Of a DNA stretch of 64,000 bases, positions 27,614 to 36,445 are shown piece by piece; position 1 is the first letter of the stretch, and every line of letters begins with the position of its first letter. A program made the position numbers and the translations under genes. This DNA is from Chelativorans sp. Marseille-P2723. Its GTDB lineage: Bacteria; Pseudomonadota; Alphaproteobacteria; Rhizobiales; Rhizobiaceae. Location of the stretch: contig NZ_CADDWI010000013.1 of NCBI RefSeq assembly GCF_902809845.1, forward strand, positions 930,001 through 994,000, in the 5' to 3' direction. Below the pieces are notes generated by a model. The model was not told where the DNA came from and did not search any database. It saw only the letters and a list, made by a program, of their open reading frames with translations.

Positions 27614-28789
27614 TTAGACCGCTGGTCTCGGTGTGAGCGGGCGACCGGCAACGAACACTTCCTGCACCGAAAGATCGTCGCCCAGATGAACGAAATCGGC
27701 GCACAGGCCGGGTTTCAGGAAACCGCGCTCCCCAGCGATCCCGAGATAGAGGGCCGGATAGGCGCTCGCCATCTTCAGCGATTCCTCCACCGGAAGGTCT
27801 AGCGCCTCGACCCCAAAGCGTATCGCGGTGGCCATGTCTAGATCTGATCCTGCAAGCGTGCCGTCCTCCAGGACAAGCCGTGAGCATACCATTCCGGTTT
27901 CGCGCTGCACTGTGCGCTCGTTGAGCGTGAAACTGTCCGCCTCGCTACCTACCAGCGCCATGGCGTCGGTGACGTAGAACATCCGGCCAGGCCCCCGCTT
28001 TGCTCGCAGAGCAACGCGAAGCGCTACCGGATCGGCATGATGTCCGTCGGCAATGATGCCGCACCAGACATCCCCGTTTTCGAGCGCCGCTCCAACCAGC
28101 CCGGGAGCACGGTGGGAGAGGCCGCTCATTGCATTGAAGAGATGCGTGACACCTCGCGCCCCGGCGGCAAACAGTGCCTGTGCCGCCTCGCAGGTAGCGT
28201 TGGTGTGCCCCAGGCTTACGATGATGCCCGCCTTTGCCAGGCGCTCAACCTGATCGGCTGTCACCTGCTCGGCGGCAACGGTGACATGCAGTACCGGAAC
28301 AGATTGGGCTGCCCGACAGAGCGCGTCCACATCGCTGTCTTCCATAGGCCGCATAAGTTCGGCCAGATGCGCGCCGCGCTTTGCCGGAGCAAGATGCGGC
28401 CCCTCCAGATGCAGCCCCAAAATGCCGTCAAGAGTCCGGCACGCCCTTGCGGCTTCTGCAAGCGCAGCATGCGTAACCTCGCGCGAAGCCGTGATTAGCG
28501 TAGGCATAAGCGCAGTAGTGCCGTACTGGCGGTGTGCCTCTGCGATCGTTGCGAAGGTCCCGATGGATGGATCGTTGTTCAGCAAGCGACCGCCCCCGCC
28601 GTTGACCTGAACATCGATGAATCCGGGAGCAAGAATGCCACCCTCCAGCCACCTCACGTCGGAACGGACAGCAATTTCCGCTTCCGGCACCAGCGCTTCG
28701 ACTTTCCCTTCCGCGATCACCAGCGCCTTTCCATCCTGAAAGCGCTCGCCATCGAACAGGCGTGCTCCAGCGATGAGCGTCTTTCCCAT
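27614..28789 (-). CDS. nagA: N-acetylglucosamine-6-phosphate deacetylase
   Basis: The 391-residue amidohydrolase has GGILAPGFIDVQVNGGGG, LGLHLEGPHLAPAKRGAH, VSLGHTNATCEAAQALF with a metal-binding His, THLFNAMSGLSHRAPG and the catalytic YVTDAMALVGS. It removes acetate from GlcNAc-6-P to give GlcN-6-P, used in catabolism or in recycling of the cell wall. Its ATG directly follows the stop of the SIS gene (no gap), so both are translated from one transcript. Confidence 0.94.
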   Translation of the reverse strand: MGKTLIAGARLFDGERFQDGKALVIAEGKVEALVPEAEIAVRSDVRWLEGGILAPGFIDVQVNGGGGRLLNNDPSIGTFATIAEAHRQYGTTALMPTLITASREVTHAALAEAARACRTLDGILGLHLEGPHLAPAKRGAHLAELMRPMEDSDVDALCRAAQSVPVLHVTVAAEQVTADQVERLAKAGIIVSLGHTNATCEAAQALFAAGARGVTHLFNAMSGLSHRAPGLVGAALENGDVWCGIIADGHHADPVALRVALRAKRGPGRMFYVTDAMALVGSEADSFTLNERTVQRETGMVCSRLVLEDGTLAGSDLDMATAIRFGVEALDLPVEESLKMASAYPALYLGIAGERGFLKPGLCADFVHLGDDLSVQEVFVAGRPLTPRPAV

Positions 28790-29833
28790 TCAGACGGTCT
28801 CCGTCACTTTCTTCAGCTTGTCCGGCCGATCGGGATCAAGCCCGCCTTCACGCGCCAGCCGCTCGATCATCCGATAATAGGCGGCGAGTGCGGGCAGCGG
28901 GTCCAGTTTGCCATAGCCAGTGGAAGGAACCATCACCGTTGCTTTTCGTTCGGCTGGGCCTGTGGAGGAGAAAATGGCAAGCTGTGCGCCCGTCTTTTCG
29001 AGAAGGTCGAGTGCAGCGCGGTTGGATGAAAGCGCCTCATCGTCTGGCAGGAAGGCGAGAACGGAAAAACCCTCGCTTACGAGCTGCATTGGGCCATGCA
29101 TCAGTTCGGCAAGTGAAAATGCTTCCGCATGCAGCCTGGCGGTCTCTTTTGCCTTGAGCGCGGCTTCGGCTGCAATGGCAAAACCAGGTCCGCGTCCAGC
29201 CATGTAGAGCGAGCCGCTTTTCCTTAATGTTGGCAAAACCGCTTCAAAATCGGCTTTGCAGGCTTCCTGGAGCACCTCCGGCAGACATTTGAGCCCCTTG
29301 GCCAAGGAGGTGCTGCCCGTCGCCGCCTGGGCGAAAGCGGCCAGGGCTGCGGCAGAGGCGATGAAGCTCTTGGTTGCTGCCACACTCCTTTCTTCGCCGG
29401 CATGGATGGGAAGAACGATATCGGCTCCTCGCGCAACGGGACTGTCGGTAACATTTACCACCGCGACCGTGACGGCTCCGCCGCGTTTTGCAGCCTCCTG
29501 CATGGCGACGATGTCAGGGCTTGCGCCGGATTGTGAAATGGTGATGTGCAACGCGCCGGGAAGGTTGATGCGGGCGCGGTAGACGGAGGCCACCGAGGGG
29601 CCGATGGCGGCAACCGGAATGCCAGCCTCGATCTCCAGCAGATACTTGAAATAGCTTGCGGCGTGGCCTGAGGAGCCGCGTGCCGAAACGGTGACAAAAG
29701 GCGGCCGCCCTTTGGCGATCAAGCGCCCGACTTCCTCCAAGGTTTGCTTCTCGCGGGAAAACAGACGTGCCACCGCGGCGGCTGCTTCGCCGGTCTCGCT
29801 GAACATCAGGGAAGGATGGTTGCTCATCTGCAT
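28790..29833 (-). CDS. SIS-domain aminosugar isomerase/deaminase (GlmS-like, NagB-II type)
   Basis: A 347-residue protein with two SIS domains resembling the isomerase half of GlmS but lacking the glutaminase part: VTVSARGSSGHAASYFKYLLE, ITISQSGASPDIVAMQ, AEAFSLAELMHGPMQLV. Proteins of this kind next to nagA act as GlcN-6-P deaminases (NagB-II) giving fructose-6-phosphate and ammonia. It is first in a two-gene operon with nagA. ATG at 29833 is used; a second ATG two codons later is possible. anmK lies divergently upstream, so three amino-sugar genes share a control region. Confidence 0.86.
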   Translation of the reverse strand: MQMSNHPSLMFSETGEAAAAVARLFSREKQTLEEVGRLIAKGRPPFVTVSARGSSGHAASYFKYLLEIEAGIPVAAIGPSVASVYRARINLPGALHITISQSGASPDIVAMQEAAKRGGAVTVAVVNVTDSPVARGADIVLPIHAGEERSVAATKSFIASAAALAAFAQAATGSTSLAKGLKCLPEVLQEACKADFEAVLPTLRKSGSLYMAGRGPGFAIAAEAALKAKETARLHAEAFSLAELMHGPMQLVSEGFSVLAFLPDDEALSSNRAALDLLEKTGAQLAIFSSTGPAERKATVMVPSTGYGKLDPLPALAAYYRMIERLAREGGLDPDRPDKLKKVTETV

Positions 29834-30031
29834 GCTTCTGTTAAGTCTGCGGCGGGCGAAGACCTGCGCAAATCAATGCCATGATCGCTGTATCAGGCCG
29901 GAACGCCGTTGCAAGACCAACCGGCCGATATGCAAACATTGTCAGCTTCGCAACGTCAACCACATTGGCGCTTGCCCCAGGTCTTGATAAAGGCTTCGAT
30001 AAAGACGCATGCGGAAATGGGAGGTTGGCAA

Positions 30032-31171
30032 ATGGAACCCGTCTGGGCGATCGGGCTGATGACCGGAACTGTGCTCGACGGGATGGTCGATATCGCGATG
30101 CTGCGCACCGACGGGGAGCAGATCGCGGAATTCGGCCCTTGGAGTCTGGCACCTTATCCGGACGAAGTTCGTGATCTTCTTTCGCGCACTGTGGAGGAGG
30201 CAGTACGGTGGGATTTCAACGGTGCCGAACCAGCGATATTCGCTGAAGCCGAACGGGCATTGACCCAGGCACAAGCCATGGCTGTCGATGGTTTCCTGAA
30301 GGAGCATGGTCTGAATGCTGCGGAGATCGCAGCCATCGGCTTCCACGGCCAAACCGTCCTGCACCGGCCGCCAGCAGCGGGGATGCAAGGCCAGACCCGT
30401 CAGCTCGGTGACGGAGAGCGTATGGCCCGGATAATCGGCACCAAGGTCATTTATGACTTTCGCAGCGCCGACGTGGAGGCCGGAGGCCAGGGTGCGCCGC
30501 TCGCCCCGATCTATCACTGCGCGCTGCTGGATAAGATCGGCGCCGGACCGGAAACGGCAATCCTCAATCTCGGCGGCGTCGCCAACATCACCTGGCGGGA
30601 CGGCGACCGGATCGCGGCCTTTGACACAGGGCCTGCCAATGCCCCGATCAACGACTGGATCAGCCGCCACGGGGCAGGCAACATGGACATCGATGGCGGG
30701 CTTGCCCGTTCTGGCAGGGTCGATGAGGAAAGGCTGGCCCTGCTTCTGGAACATCCCTATTTGAGAGCACCCTTCCCCAAATCGCTCGACCGGCATTCCT
30801 TTGCCGCCGTTATGGCGGAAGGTCTCGATCTGGCAGACGGTGCAGCGCTGCTAACTGCTTTTACGGCCGGTGCTGTGGGCAAGGCGCTTGATCTTCTGCC
30901 CCAGCGCCCCTCGCGGCTGGTCGTCTGCGGAGGCGGGCGGAAGAACCCGGCGATGATGGACGAAATTCGCCGCCGCGCGCGCGTTGAGCCTGTTCCCGCG
31001 GACCGACTCGGGCTTCGCGGCGACGCCATAGAGGCGGAGTGTTTCGCTTTCCTCGCGATGCGTTCAATGCGCGGCCTGCCGATCAGCTTTCCCGAAACGA
31101 CGGGCGTGCCTTACCCCATGGCCGGGGGACGGCAGGCACTTGCCGGCCATGTGGAGGCGGCAAGCGCCTGA
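30032..31171 (+). CDS. anmK: Anhydro-N-acetylmuramic acid kinase
   Basis: The 379-residue kinase starts [20 protein letters not shown] with the phosphate-binding loop, followed by [46 protein letters not shown] and [14 protein letters not shown]. It opens and phosphorylates 1,6-anhydro-MurNAc released from peptidoglycan to MurNAc-6-P. The ATG at 30032 follows GGGAGG; upstream in-frame ATGs lack such a site. Divergent from the SIS-nagA operon, which processes the downstream amino sugars; murQ is not in the window. Confidence 0.93.
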   Translation: MEPVWAIGLMTGTVLDGMVDIAMLRTDGEQIAEFGPWSLAPYPDEVRDLLSRTVEEAVRWDFNGAEPAIFAEAERALTQAQAMAVDGFLKEHGLNAAEIAAIGFHGQTVLHRPPAAGMQGQTRQLGDGERMARIIGTKVIYDFRSADVEAGGQGAPLAPIYHCALLDKIGAGPETAILNLGGVANITWRDGDRIAAFDTGPANAPINDWISRHGAGNMDIDGGLARSGRVDEERLALLLEHPYLRAPFPKSLDRHSFAAVMAEGLDLADGAALLTAFTAGAVGKALDLLPQRPSRLVVCGGGRKNPAMMDEIRRRARVEPVPADRLGLRGDAIEAECFAFLAMRSMRGLPISFPETTGVPYPMAGGRQALAGHVEAASA

Positions 31172-31310
31172 ATGAATCCGTCTGGAGAAAGCTTGCTGTT
31201 TCCCTTAAGGACATGTCATTGCGGTGGAATCCGGCAAACCGGATCACAGCGACGCCGAAGTGGGGCGGCGTGGCGAAATCCCCAAGGGCAACATTATCAG
31301 GGAGTAGATT

Positions 31311-32264
31311 ATGCGTAAAATTCTTCTGATGGCCGCTGCAAGCCTTGCGCTGGCGACAGCCGCCTCGGCCGAGACGGTCAAAGTGGCGGTCACGGCGATT
31401 GTCGAGCACCCGGCACTCGACGCTGTCAGGGATGGCGTGCGCGACGGCCTTAAAGAGGCGGGGTACAGTGCGGGAGAGAACCTTGAGTTTACCTACGAGT
31501 CCGCGCAGGGCAATCCTGCCACCGCAGCGCAAATCGCGCGCGACTTCGTGGGCAGTTCGCCCGACGTGATCGTGCCGATCTCCACACCGTCCGCTCAGGC
31601 CGTGGCCGCCGCCACGCGCAGCATCCCGATTGTGTTCACTGCTGTGACGGACCCCATTGCGGCCGGGCTTGCTGCGTCCGTCGAGGAGCCAGGCGGCAAT
31701 GTCACCGGGGTTTCCGATCTTTCGCCCATCGCTGAGCATATCGCGCTCGTGAAAGAAATCCTACCCGAAGCAGAAACCATCGCATTCATCTACAATCCCG
31801 GTGAAGCCAACTCGGTGGCCTTGCTCAACCTGTTCCGCGAGACCGCCGAGGAGCAGGGTCTTTCTGTAGTGGAGGCGCCGGCCAACAGATCAGCCGATGT
31901 GCAGGCCGCCGCTCGCAGTGCAGTTGGCAAAGCCGATGCCATCTATGTCCCGACGGACAACACCATCGTCTCCGCGCTGGAATCGCTCGTTGCGGTATGC
32001 GAGGAGAACGATCTTCCCTTGATTTCGGCTGACACTGACTCCGTGGAGCGTGGCGCGCTCGCCTCAGTCGGCTTCAACTATTATGAGGTTGGCAGGCAGA
32101 CTGCGGAGGTGGTCATTCGTGTGCTCAATGGCGAGGATCCCGGTATGATTCCGGTCACCTTCGCTACCGGCACGGATCTTGTCGTCAATCCCAAGGCTGC
32201 CGAAGCTATGGGGGTGAGCCTTCCGCAGGACATTCTCGACCGCGCTACCAAGGTGGTTGAATAG
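31311..32264 (+). CDS. ABC transporter substrate-binding protein (ABC_sub_bind / TrpX-like)
   Basis: A 317-residue exported protein with a signal peptide (MRKILLMAAASLALATAASA) and the family pattern VKVAVTAIVEHPALDAVRDGVRDG, IVPISTPSAQAVAAATRSIPIVFTAVTDP, YNPGEANS and VPTDNTIVSALESL. Family members in Gram-positives bind aromatic amino acids, but the ligand here is unknown. An intrinsic terminator follows, then the permease and ATPase genes, so the three form one importer with the binding protein probably made in excess. Confidence 0.88.
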   Translation: MRKILLMAAASLALATAASAETVKVAVTAIVEHPALDAVRDGVRDGLKEAGYSAGENLEFTYESAQGNPATAAQIARDFVGSSPDVIVPISTPSAQAVAAATRSIPIVFTAVTDPIAAGLAASVEEPGGNVTGVSDLSPIAEHIALVKEILPEAETIAFIYNPGEANSVALLNLFRETAEEQGLSVVEAPANRSADVQAAARSAVGKADAIYVPTDNTIVSALESLVAVCEENDLPLISADTDSVERGALASVGFNYYEVGRQTAEVVIRVLNGEDPGMIPVTFATGTDLVVNPKAAEAMGVSLPQDILDRATKVVE

Positions 32265-32272
32265 CCAAGACG

Positions 32273-32300
32273 GCCCCGCACCCCTGGTGTGGGGCTTTTT
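32273..32300 (+). terminator. Intrinsic terminator between binding-protein and permease genes
   Basis: GCCCCGCACC and GGTGTGGGGC form a stem with one G-T pair and a small loop, followed by TTTTT at 32296-32300. It is 9 bp after the binding-protein stop and would partly stop transcription before the permease. Confidence 0.8.
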
Positions 32301-32397
32301 ACTCGGAAATTTTCCAGATAGTCCATTTTCCGCTTGCACCGGCGCCGGCTTCACGCCACCGGGGTTTATAAAAAACGCTACGTTGCGGGGTTGATCT

Positions 32398-33282
32398 TTG
32401 TCTGCGATCGCATTCTGGGGCGCTGTCGAACTGGGCCTGCTTTACGGTTTCGTGGCAGTGGGGGTGTTTCTTGCCTTCCGTGTCCTCGATTTCCCGGATC
32501 TGACAGTTGACGGCTCTTTTCCGCTGGGAGCTGCGGTCGCCGCCGTTGCGATCACCAGCGGATGGGACCCGTGGCTTGCTTGCCTGCTTGCGGCAATGGG
32601 CGGCGCCATTTGCGGGCTCGTCACCGCCTTTCTTAATGTGCGCTTCGGCATTCTGAACCTTCTCGCCTCGATCCTGACCATGATAGCGCTTTTCTCCATC
32701 AATCTGCGCATTATGGGCCGGCCCAACATGGCGGTGCTCAACCGGGAGACCGTGGTCACTCCCTTCTACGATCTGGGTCTGCCCGATCATATCGTGCGGC
32801 CGCTGGTTCTTGCTGTGCTTGTCCTTGTCGCGGTTCTTTTGCTTGCGCGCTTTCTTGCCAGCGATTTTGGGCTTGCCATGCGTGCAGCTGGGGCGAACGC
32901 CCGCATGGCACGCGCGAACGGCGTCGATGTGGGCCGTCAGATCTATGTCGGAATGGCTCTCTCGAACGCACTGACAGGCATTGGCGGCGCCCTTTTTGCT
33001 CAGATCGCCGGATTTGCCGACGTCACTTCGGGCGTTGGCACCATCGTCGTGGGCCTTGCGGCGGTCATAGTCGGCGAAACGCTGTTCCGCAGTCGCATGC
33101 TTCTGGTGGCCTTGCTTGCCTGCGTCATAGGCTCGGTCATTTATCGCGTCGCCGTGCAGCTTGCACTTTCGGCCGATCTTCTCTTCCTGCGGGCATCGGA
33201 TCTGAATTTGGTCACCGCCGTGCTTGTGGCACTGGCGCTCATCCTTCCGAAGCTGCGCTCGCGCGGGGAGGTTGCACGATGA
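32398..33282 (+). CDS. ABC transporter permease (COG4120 type)
   Basis: A 294-residue membrane protein of about eight to ten hydrophobic segments with the BPD_transp_2-like pattern ELGLLYGFVAVGVFLAFRVLDFPDLTVDGSF and MRAAGANARMARANGVDVGRQ, the loop that contacts the ATPase. It pairs with the preceding binding protein and the following ATPase. The start is taken as TTG at 32398 after GGGG; no ATG or GTG fits before the first membrane segment. Its stop overlaps the ATPase start by 4 nt. Confidence 0.9.
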   Translation: MSAIAFWGAVELGLLYGFVAVGVFLAFRVLDFPDLTVDGSFPLGAAVAAVAITSGWDPWLACLLAAMGGAICGLVTAFLNVRFGILNLLASILTMIALFSINLRIMGRPNMAVLNRETVVTPFYDLGLPDHIVRPLVLAVLVLVAVLLLARFLASDFGLAMRAAGANARMARANGVDVGRQIYVGMALSNALTGIGGALFAQIAGFADVTSGVGTIVVGLAAVIVGETLFRSRMLLVALLACVIGSVIYRVAVQLALSADLLFLRASDLNLVTAVLVALALILPKLRSRGEVAR

Positions 33283-34076
33283 TTGTCGTCCAAAATCTGC
33301 GGGTCACCTTCAATCCTGGAACCCCGCTGGAACGGCGGGCGATCATTGGCATTGATCTTACCTTGAAAGAGGGTGAGTTCGTGACGGTGATCGGCTCCAA
33401 CGGTGCCGGAAAATCGACGCTGCTTGCATCAATCGCGGGCGATGTGGTTCCCCAAGACGGAAGTATAAGGATTGGCGGCCGCGACGTCACGCGCGAGCAG
33501 CCCGCCAAACGTGCGGCGGGGGTGGCACGTGTCTTTCAGGATCCGCTTGCAGGCTCCTGCGCCAATCTGTCGATCGAGGAAAACCTTGCCCTGGCCGCTA
33601 TGCGAGGCCAGAGGCGCGGATTGAGGACCGCTCTTCGGCCAGATCGCAGGGCTGTGCTGCGCCAGAGGGTGGCGGAACTCGGCCTAAATTTGGAAAACCG
33701 GATGGGCGACCGCATGGGGCTCCTATCCGGCGGGCAGCGCCAGGCGCTCGCCCTTGTCATGGCCACGCTTGCCAAAGCGCAGGTTTTGTTGCTTGACGAG
33801 CACACGGCGGCGCTCGACCCCGGCATGGCGGAGTTCGTGGCAGAGCTGACACAGAAGCTGGTCATGTCCCACCAGCTCACCACGCTGATGGTTACCCATT
33901 CTATGCGGCAGGCGCTTGATCTGGGGACGCGCACTATCATGTTGCATGAGGGCCGCATCGTGCTCGATATCGCCGGCGACAAGCGCAAGGACATGAAAGT
34001 GGACGATCTGGTGGAGATGTTCCGCCGAGTGCGAGGCGGCGCCGAACTGGATGACGATGAGCTTCGCATCGGCTGA
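33279..34076 (+). CDS. ABC transporter ATP-binding protein (COG1101 type)
   Basis: The 265-residue ATPase has Walker A GSNGAGKSTLL, Q-loop region VARVFQDPL, signature LSGGQRQALAL, Walker B VLLLDEHTAALDP and the switch His in MVTHSM. In this group the Walker B Glu is followed by His instead of the usual Pro (DEH), as in COG1101 proteins. It powers the importer encoded with the two preceding genes. Confidence 0.93.
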   Translation: MIVVQNLRVTFNPGTPLERRAIIGIDLTLKEGEFVTVIGSNGAGKSTLLASIAGDVVPQDGSIRIGGRDVTREQPAKRAAGVARVFQDPLAGSCANLSIEENLALAAMRGQRRGLRTALRPDRRAVLRQRVAELGLNLENRMGDRMGLLSGGQRQALALVMATLAKAQVLLLDEHTAALDPGMAEFVAELTQKLVMSHQLTTLMVTHSMRQALDLGTRTIMLHEGRIVLDIAGDKRKDMKVDDLVEMFRRVRGGAELDDDELRIG

Positions 34077-34166
34077 TTGAGCTTCGCCAGAGCAGCGCAA
34101 AGGGATGGCGATCTGCAATGAAACGACCTAGGATCGAAATCCATTTCTCCTTGCTGGTGGAGGCAG

Positions 34167-35006
34167 ATGAAAGCGATTCTCGTTCCCGTTGAACTGCACC
34201 AACTCATCGAGTCCACCCTTGAAACGGCGGTGCTCGTGGCGCGCAAATTCTCCAGCTATGTGGAGGGCTTTGCTTCAAGTCCGGACCTAAGCCCGTTTCT
34301 TGCCGCAGATGCTATGGGCGCGACGGTTATCTACGACGTGGATATCGAGCAGGATCGGCAAATTGTGCAGGAGGCTCGGCAGCAGTTCCGGCGCTCCATG
34401 CTTGCCCACGGTCTGAATGCAGGCCCGCTCATCGACGGCGGGCCAAGCTTCGGATGGCGCGAAGAAAAAACGCGCGGCGAGCTGTTCACCGGCAGCTACG
34501 CGCGTATATTCGACCTCACGGTTGTGGGTCGTCCGGGGGCCAGGGCCGGCCAACCGCGCATGGGTACGCTGGAAGCAGCGCTGTTCGAAAGCGGCAGGCC
34601 CATCCTCATCGCACCGCCGGAAGCCCCGAAGCATATCGGCAGGGATATTCTGATCGCCTGGAACGGCAGCACGGAAACAGCCCGGACGATCGGTCTGGCC
34701 TTGCCGTTTCTGAAGAGTGCGAAACGCACGGTCGTACTCTCCGTGGAGGGAAGCAGCGTCCCGGGCCCATCGTTGGACCAGGTGGTTGGCTATCTGGAAT
34801 TGCACGGCATCGATTGCGAGGCGCGTTCCGTGGCCCGGGGTACGGCATCGGCCGGTGCTAACATCCTGTTTGAGGCGGAAGCGCTTGGCTGCGACATGGT
34901 GATCAAGGGCGCGTTCACCCAAAGCCGGCTGCGGCAGATGATCTTTGGCGGCGCCACGCGGCACATCATCGCCGAGACGAGATTGCCGGTCTTCATGGCT
35001 CATTAA
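34167..35006 (+). CDS. Universal stress protein family, tandem UspA-like
   Basis: The 279-residue protein has two Usp-like halves. The first starts MKAILVPVELHQLIESTLETAVLVARKFSS, the second DILIAWNGSTETARTIGLALPFLKSA. The end, DMVIKGAFTQSRLRQMIFGGATRHIIAETRLPVFMAH, carries the usual G2XGXnGS/T-type nucleotide loop in altered form. Usp proteins bind ATP or other nucleotides and accumulate under stress; a specific role cannot be given. Start ATG at 34167 after GGTGGAGG. Confidence 0.87.
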   Translation: MKAILVPVELHQLIESTLETAVLVARKFSSYVEGFASSPDLSPFLAADAMGATVIYDVDIEQDRQIVQEARQQFRRSMLAHGLNAGPLIDGGPSFGWREEKTRGELFTGSYARIFDLTVVGRPGARAGQPRMGTLEAALFESGRPILIAPPEAPKHIGRDILIAWNGSTETARTIGLALPFLKSAKRTVVLSVEGSSVPGPSLDQVVGYLELHGIDCEARSVARGTASAGANILFEAEALGCDMVIKGAFTQSRLRQMIFGGATRHIIAETRLPVFMAH

Positions 35007-35051
35007 AACAGCTTCAGGAATGCGGGCGCCATAAGACGTCTGGATCGTCTA

Positions 35052-35097
35052 CGCGGTTAGATCGTTTCCGCTTTTCATGGTATTTCTTCTAACCGCG
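35052..35097. repeat. Perfect 10-bp inverted repeat between convergent genes
   Basis: CGCGGTTAGA (35052-35061) and TCTAACCGCG (35088-35097) with a 26-nt spacer. It lies between the convergent stops of the universal stress protein and the CorC-like gene, so it may be a two-way 3'-end hairpin. There is no T-tract after either arm. Confidence 0.45.
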
Positions 35098-35128
35098 GCG
35101 CACACATTGCCAAAGCGAAACGTCGTTT

Positions 35129-36445
35129 TCAGCCATCCTTTCGCGGTCCTTCACCGCGCTTGCCGCCAGCCGGCGATTCCTCGACCGCGGGTTTGATGCG
35201 CAACCGGGTGATCCGGTTCTTCTCCCGCCTCATAACGATGAAGCGTTTTCCAAAGAAGGTAAACGCCTGCTTCTCCTCGGGGATCATCTGCGACTCATGG
35301 ATGACAAGGCCGGCAATCGTCGTCACGTTCTCGTCGGGCAGGTTCCAGTCTAGCGCCCGGTTGAGATCGCGGATAGGGACGGAACCATCCACCACGACGG
35401 AGCCGTCCGCCTCCTGCTTGACGCCCTGCATCTCTACGTCGTGCTCGTCGGAAATGTCGCCCACGATCTCCTCTATGATGTCCTCCAGGGTGACCAGCCC
35501 CTCCACCTCGCCATACTCGTCGACGACGATGGCGAAATGAGCCTTGCGCCGCAGAAAGGCATTGAGTTGATCCTGGAGGCTGGTGGTGTCCGGCACGAAC
35601 CATGGGCGTGATGCGATCTTCATGATGTCAATGCGGTTCGCTTCGTTGTCCGCTTCATAAAGCGCGCGCAACAGGTCGCGTACGTGCACAACTCCTACAA
35701 TGTTCTCTATCGTGCCGCGCCAGAGCGGGATACGCGTGTAGGGACTTTTCAGGATCTCCCGAACGACCGTCTCCGGTGGGTCGTCTGCATTGATGGAGCG
35801 CATATTGGTGCGGTGGATCATCACGTCCGACACCTCCAGTTCGTGAAGATCCAGCACCCCTCCAACACGGTCGCGGTCCTGCTTCACCACCGCGCCTTCT
35901 CGATGCAGCACCTCGACCGTGCCGCGTAATTCCTCGTGGGCGGAAAGCAGTGGCGCATTGCCGGAAAGACTTACGCCAAAACAGGCAAGCAGAAGACGCA
36001 CAATGCCATTTGCGCCTGATGACAGCCACCCGAACACAAACACCGCGACCCGCGCAAATGGGGCAACGAAGAGCGCGAACTGTTCAGGCCGCGCAAGGGC
36101 CCAGGATTTAGGCAGAATCTCTGAGAAGATGACCAGCAATGCCGTCATGACGATCGTTGCGTAGATGACGCCGGCTTCCCCGAAAAGTGTAAGGAAAAGG
36201 CTGGTCGCGATTGCGGAGGCAAGGATGTTGACCAGATTGTTGCCGATGAGCAGCGTCCCCACCAGCCGGTCGCGCCGCTTGATGAGTTGAGAGACCATCG
36301 CCGCGCGTGCATCTCCGTTGCGTTCGAGTGTGTGCAGCCTTGCGCGCGACACCGCGGTCATGCTGGTCTCGGTGCCCGAAAAGAGGAAGGACAGCACGAT
36401 CAGGCATAGAATGACCCCCGCCGTGACCAGAATTCCCGCCGTCAT
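35129..36445 (-). CDS. HlyC/CorC (CNNM) family membrane transporter with CBS domains
   Basis: The 438-residue protein has the order DUF21 (CNNM) membrane domain (about residues 1-190, opening with CLIVLSFLFSGTETSMTAVSRARL), a CBS pair (VSDVMIHRTNM to LVTLEDIIEEIVGDI) and a C-terminal CorC_HlyC domain (VVDGSVPIRDLNRALDWNLP). Relatives export or sense Mg2+/Co2+; the hemolysin name is historical. The ATG at 36445 overlaps the aroB stop by 4 nt and has AAGGAG 11 nt upstream; a GTG four codons earlier falls on that site. It is third in the operon aroK-aroB-corC-like. Confidence 0.9.
   Translation of the reverse strand: MTAGILVTAGVILCLIVLSFLFSGTETSMTAVSRARLHTLERNGDARAAMVSQLIKRRDRLVGTLLIGNNLVNILASAIATSLFLTLFGEAGVIYATIVMTALLVIFSEILPKSWALARPEQFALFVAPFARVAVFVFGWLSSGANGIVRLLLACFGVSLSGNAPLLSAHEELRGTVEVLHREGAVVKQDRDRVGGVLDLHELEVSDVMIHRTNMRSINADDPPETVVREILKSPYTRIPLWRGTIENIVGVVHVRDLLRALYEADNEANRIDIMKIASRPWFVPDTTSLQDQLNAFLRRKAHFAIVVDEYGEVEGLVTLEDIIEEIVGDISDEHDVEMQGVKQEADGSVVVDGSVPIRDLNRALDWNLPDENVTTIAGLVIHESQMIPEEKQAFTFFGKRFIVMRREKNRITRLRIKPAVEESPAGGKRGEGPRKDG

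Noticed and set aside
29912-29986. CAAGACC / GGTCTTG inverted pair between the SIS gene and anmK
   Set aside because: Arms are 7 bp and 61 nt apart, easily due to chance; not listed as an operator.
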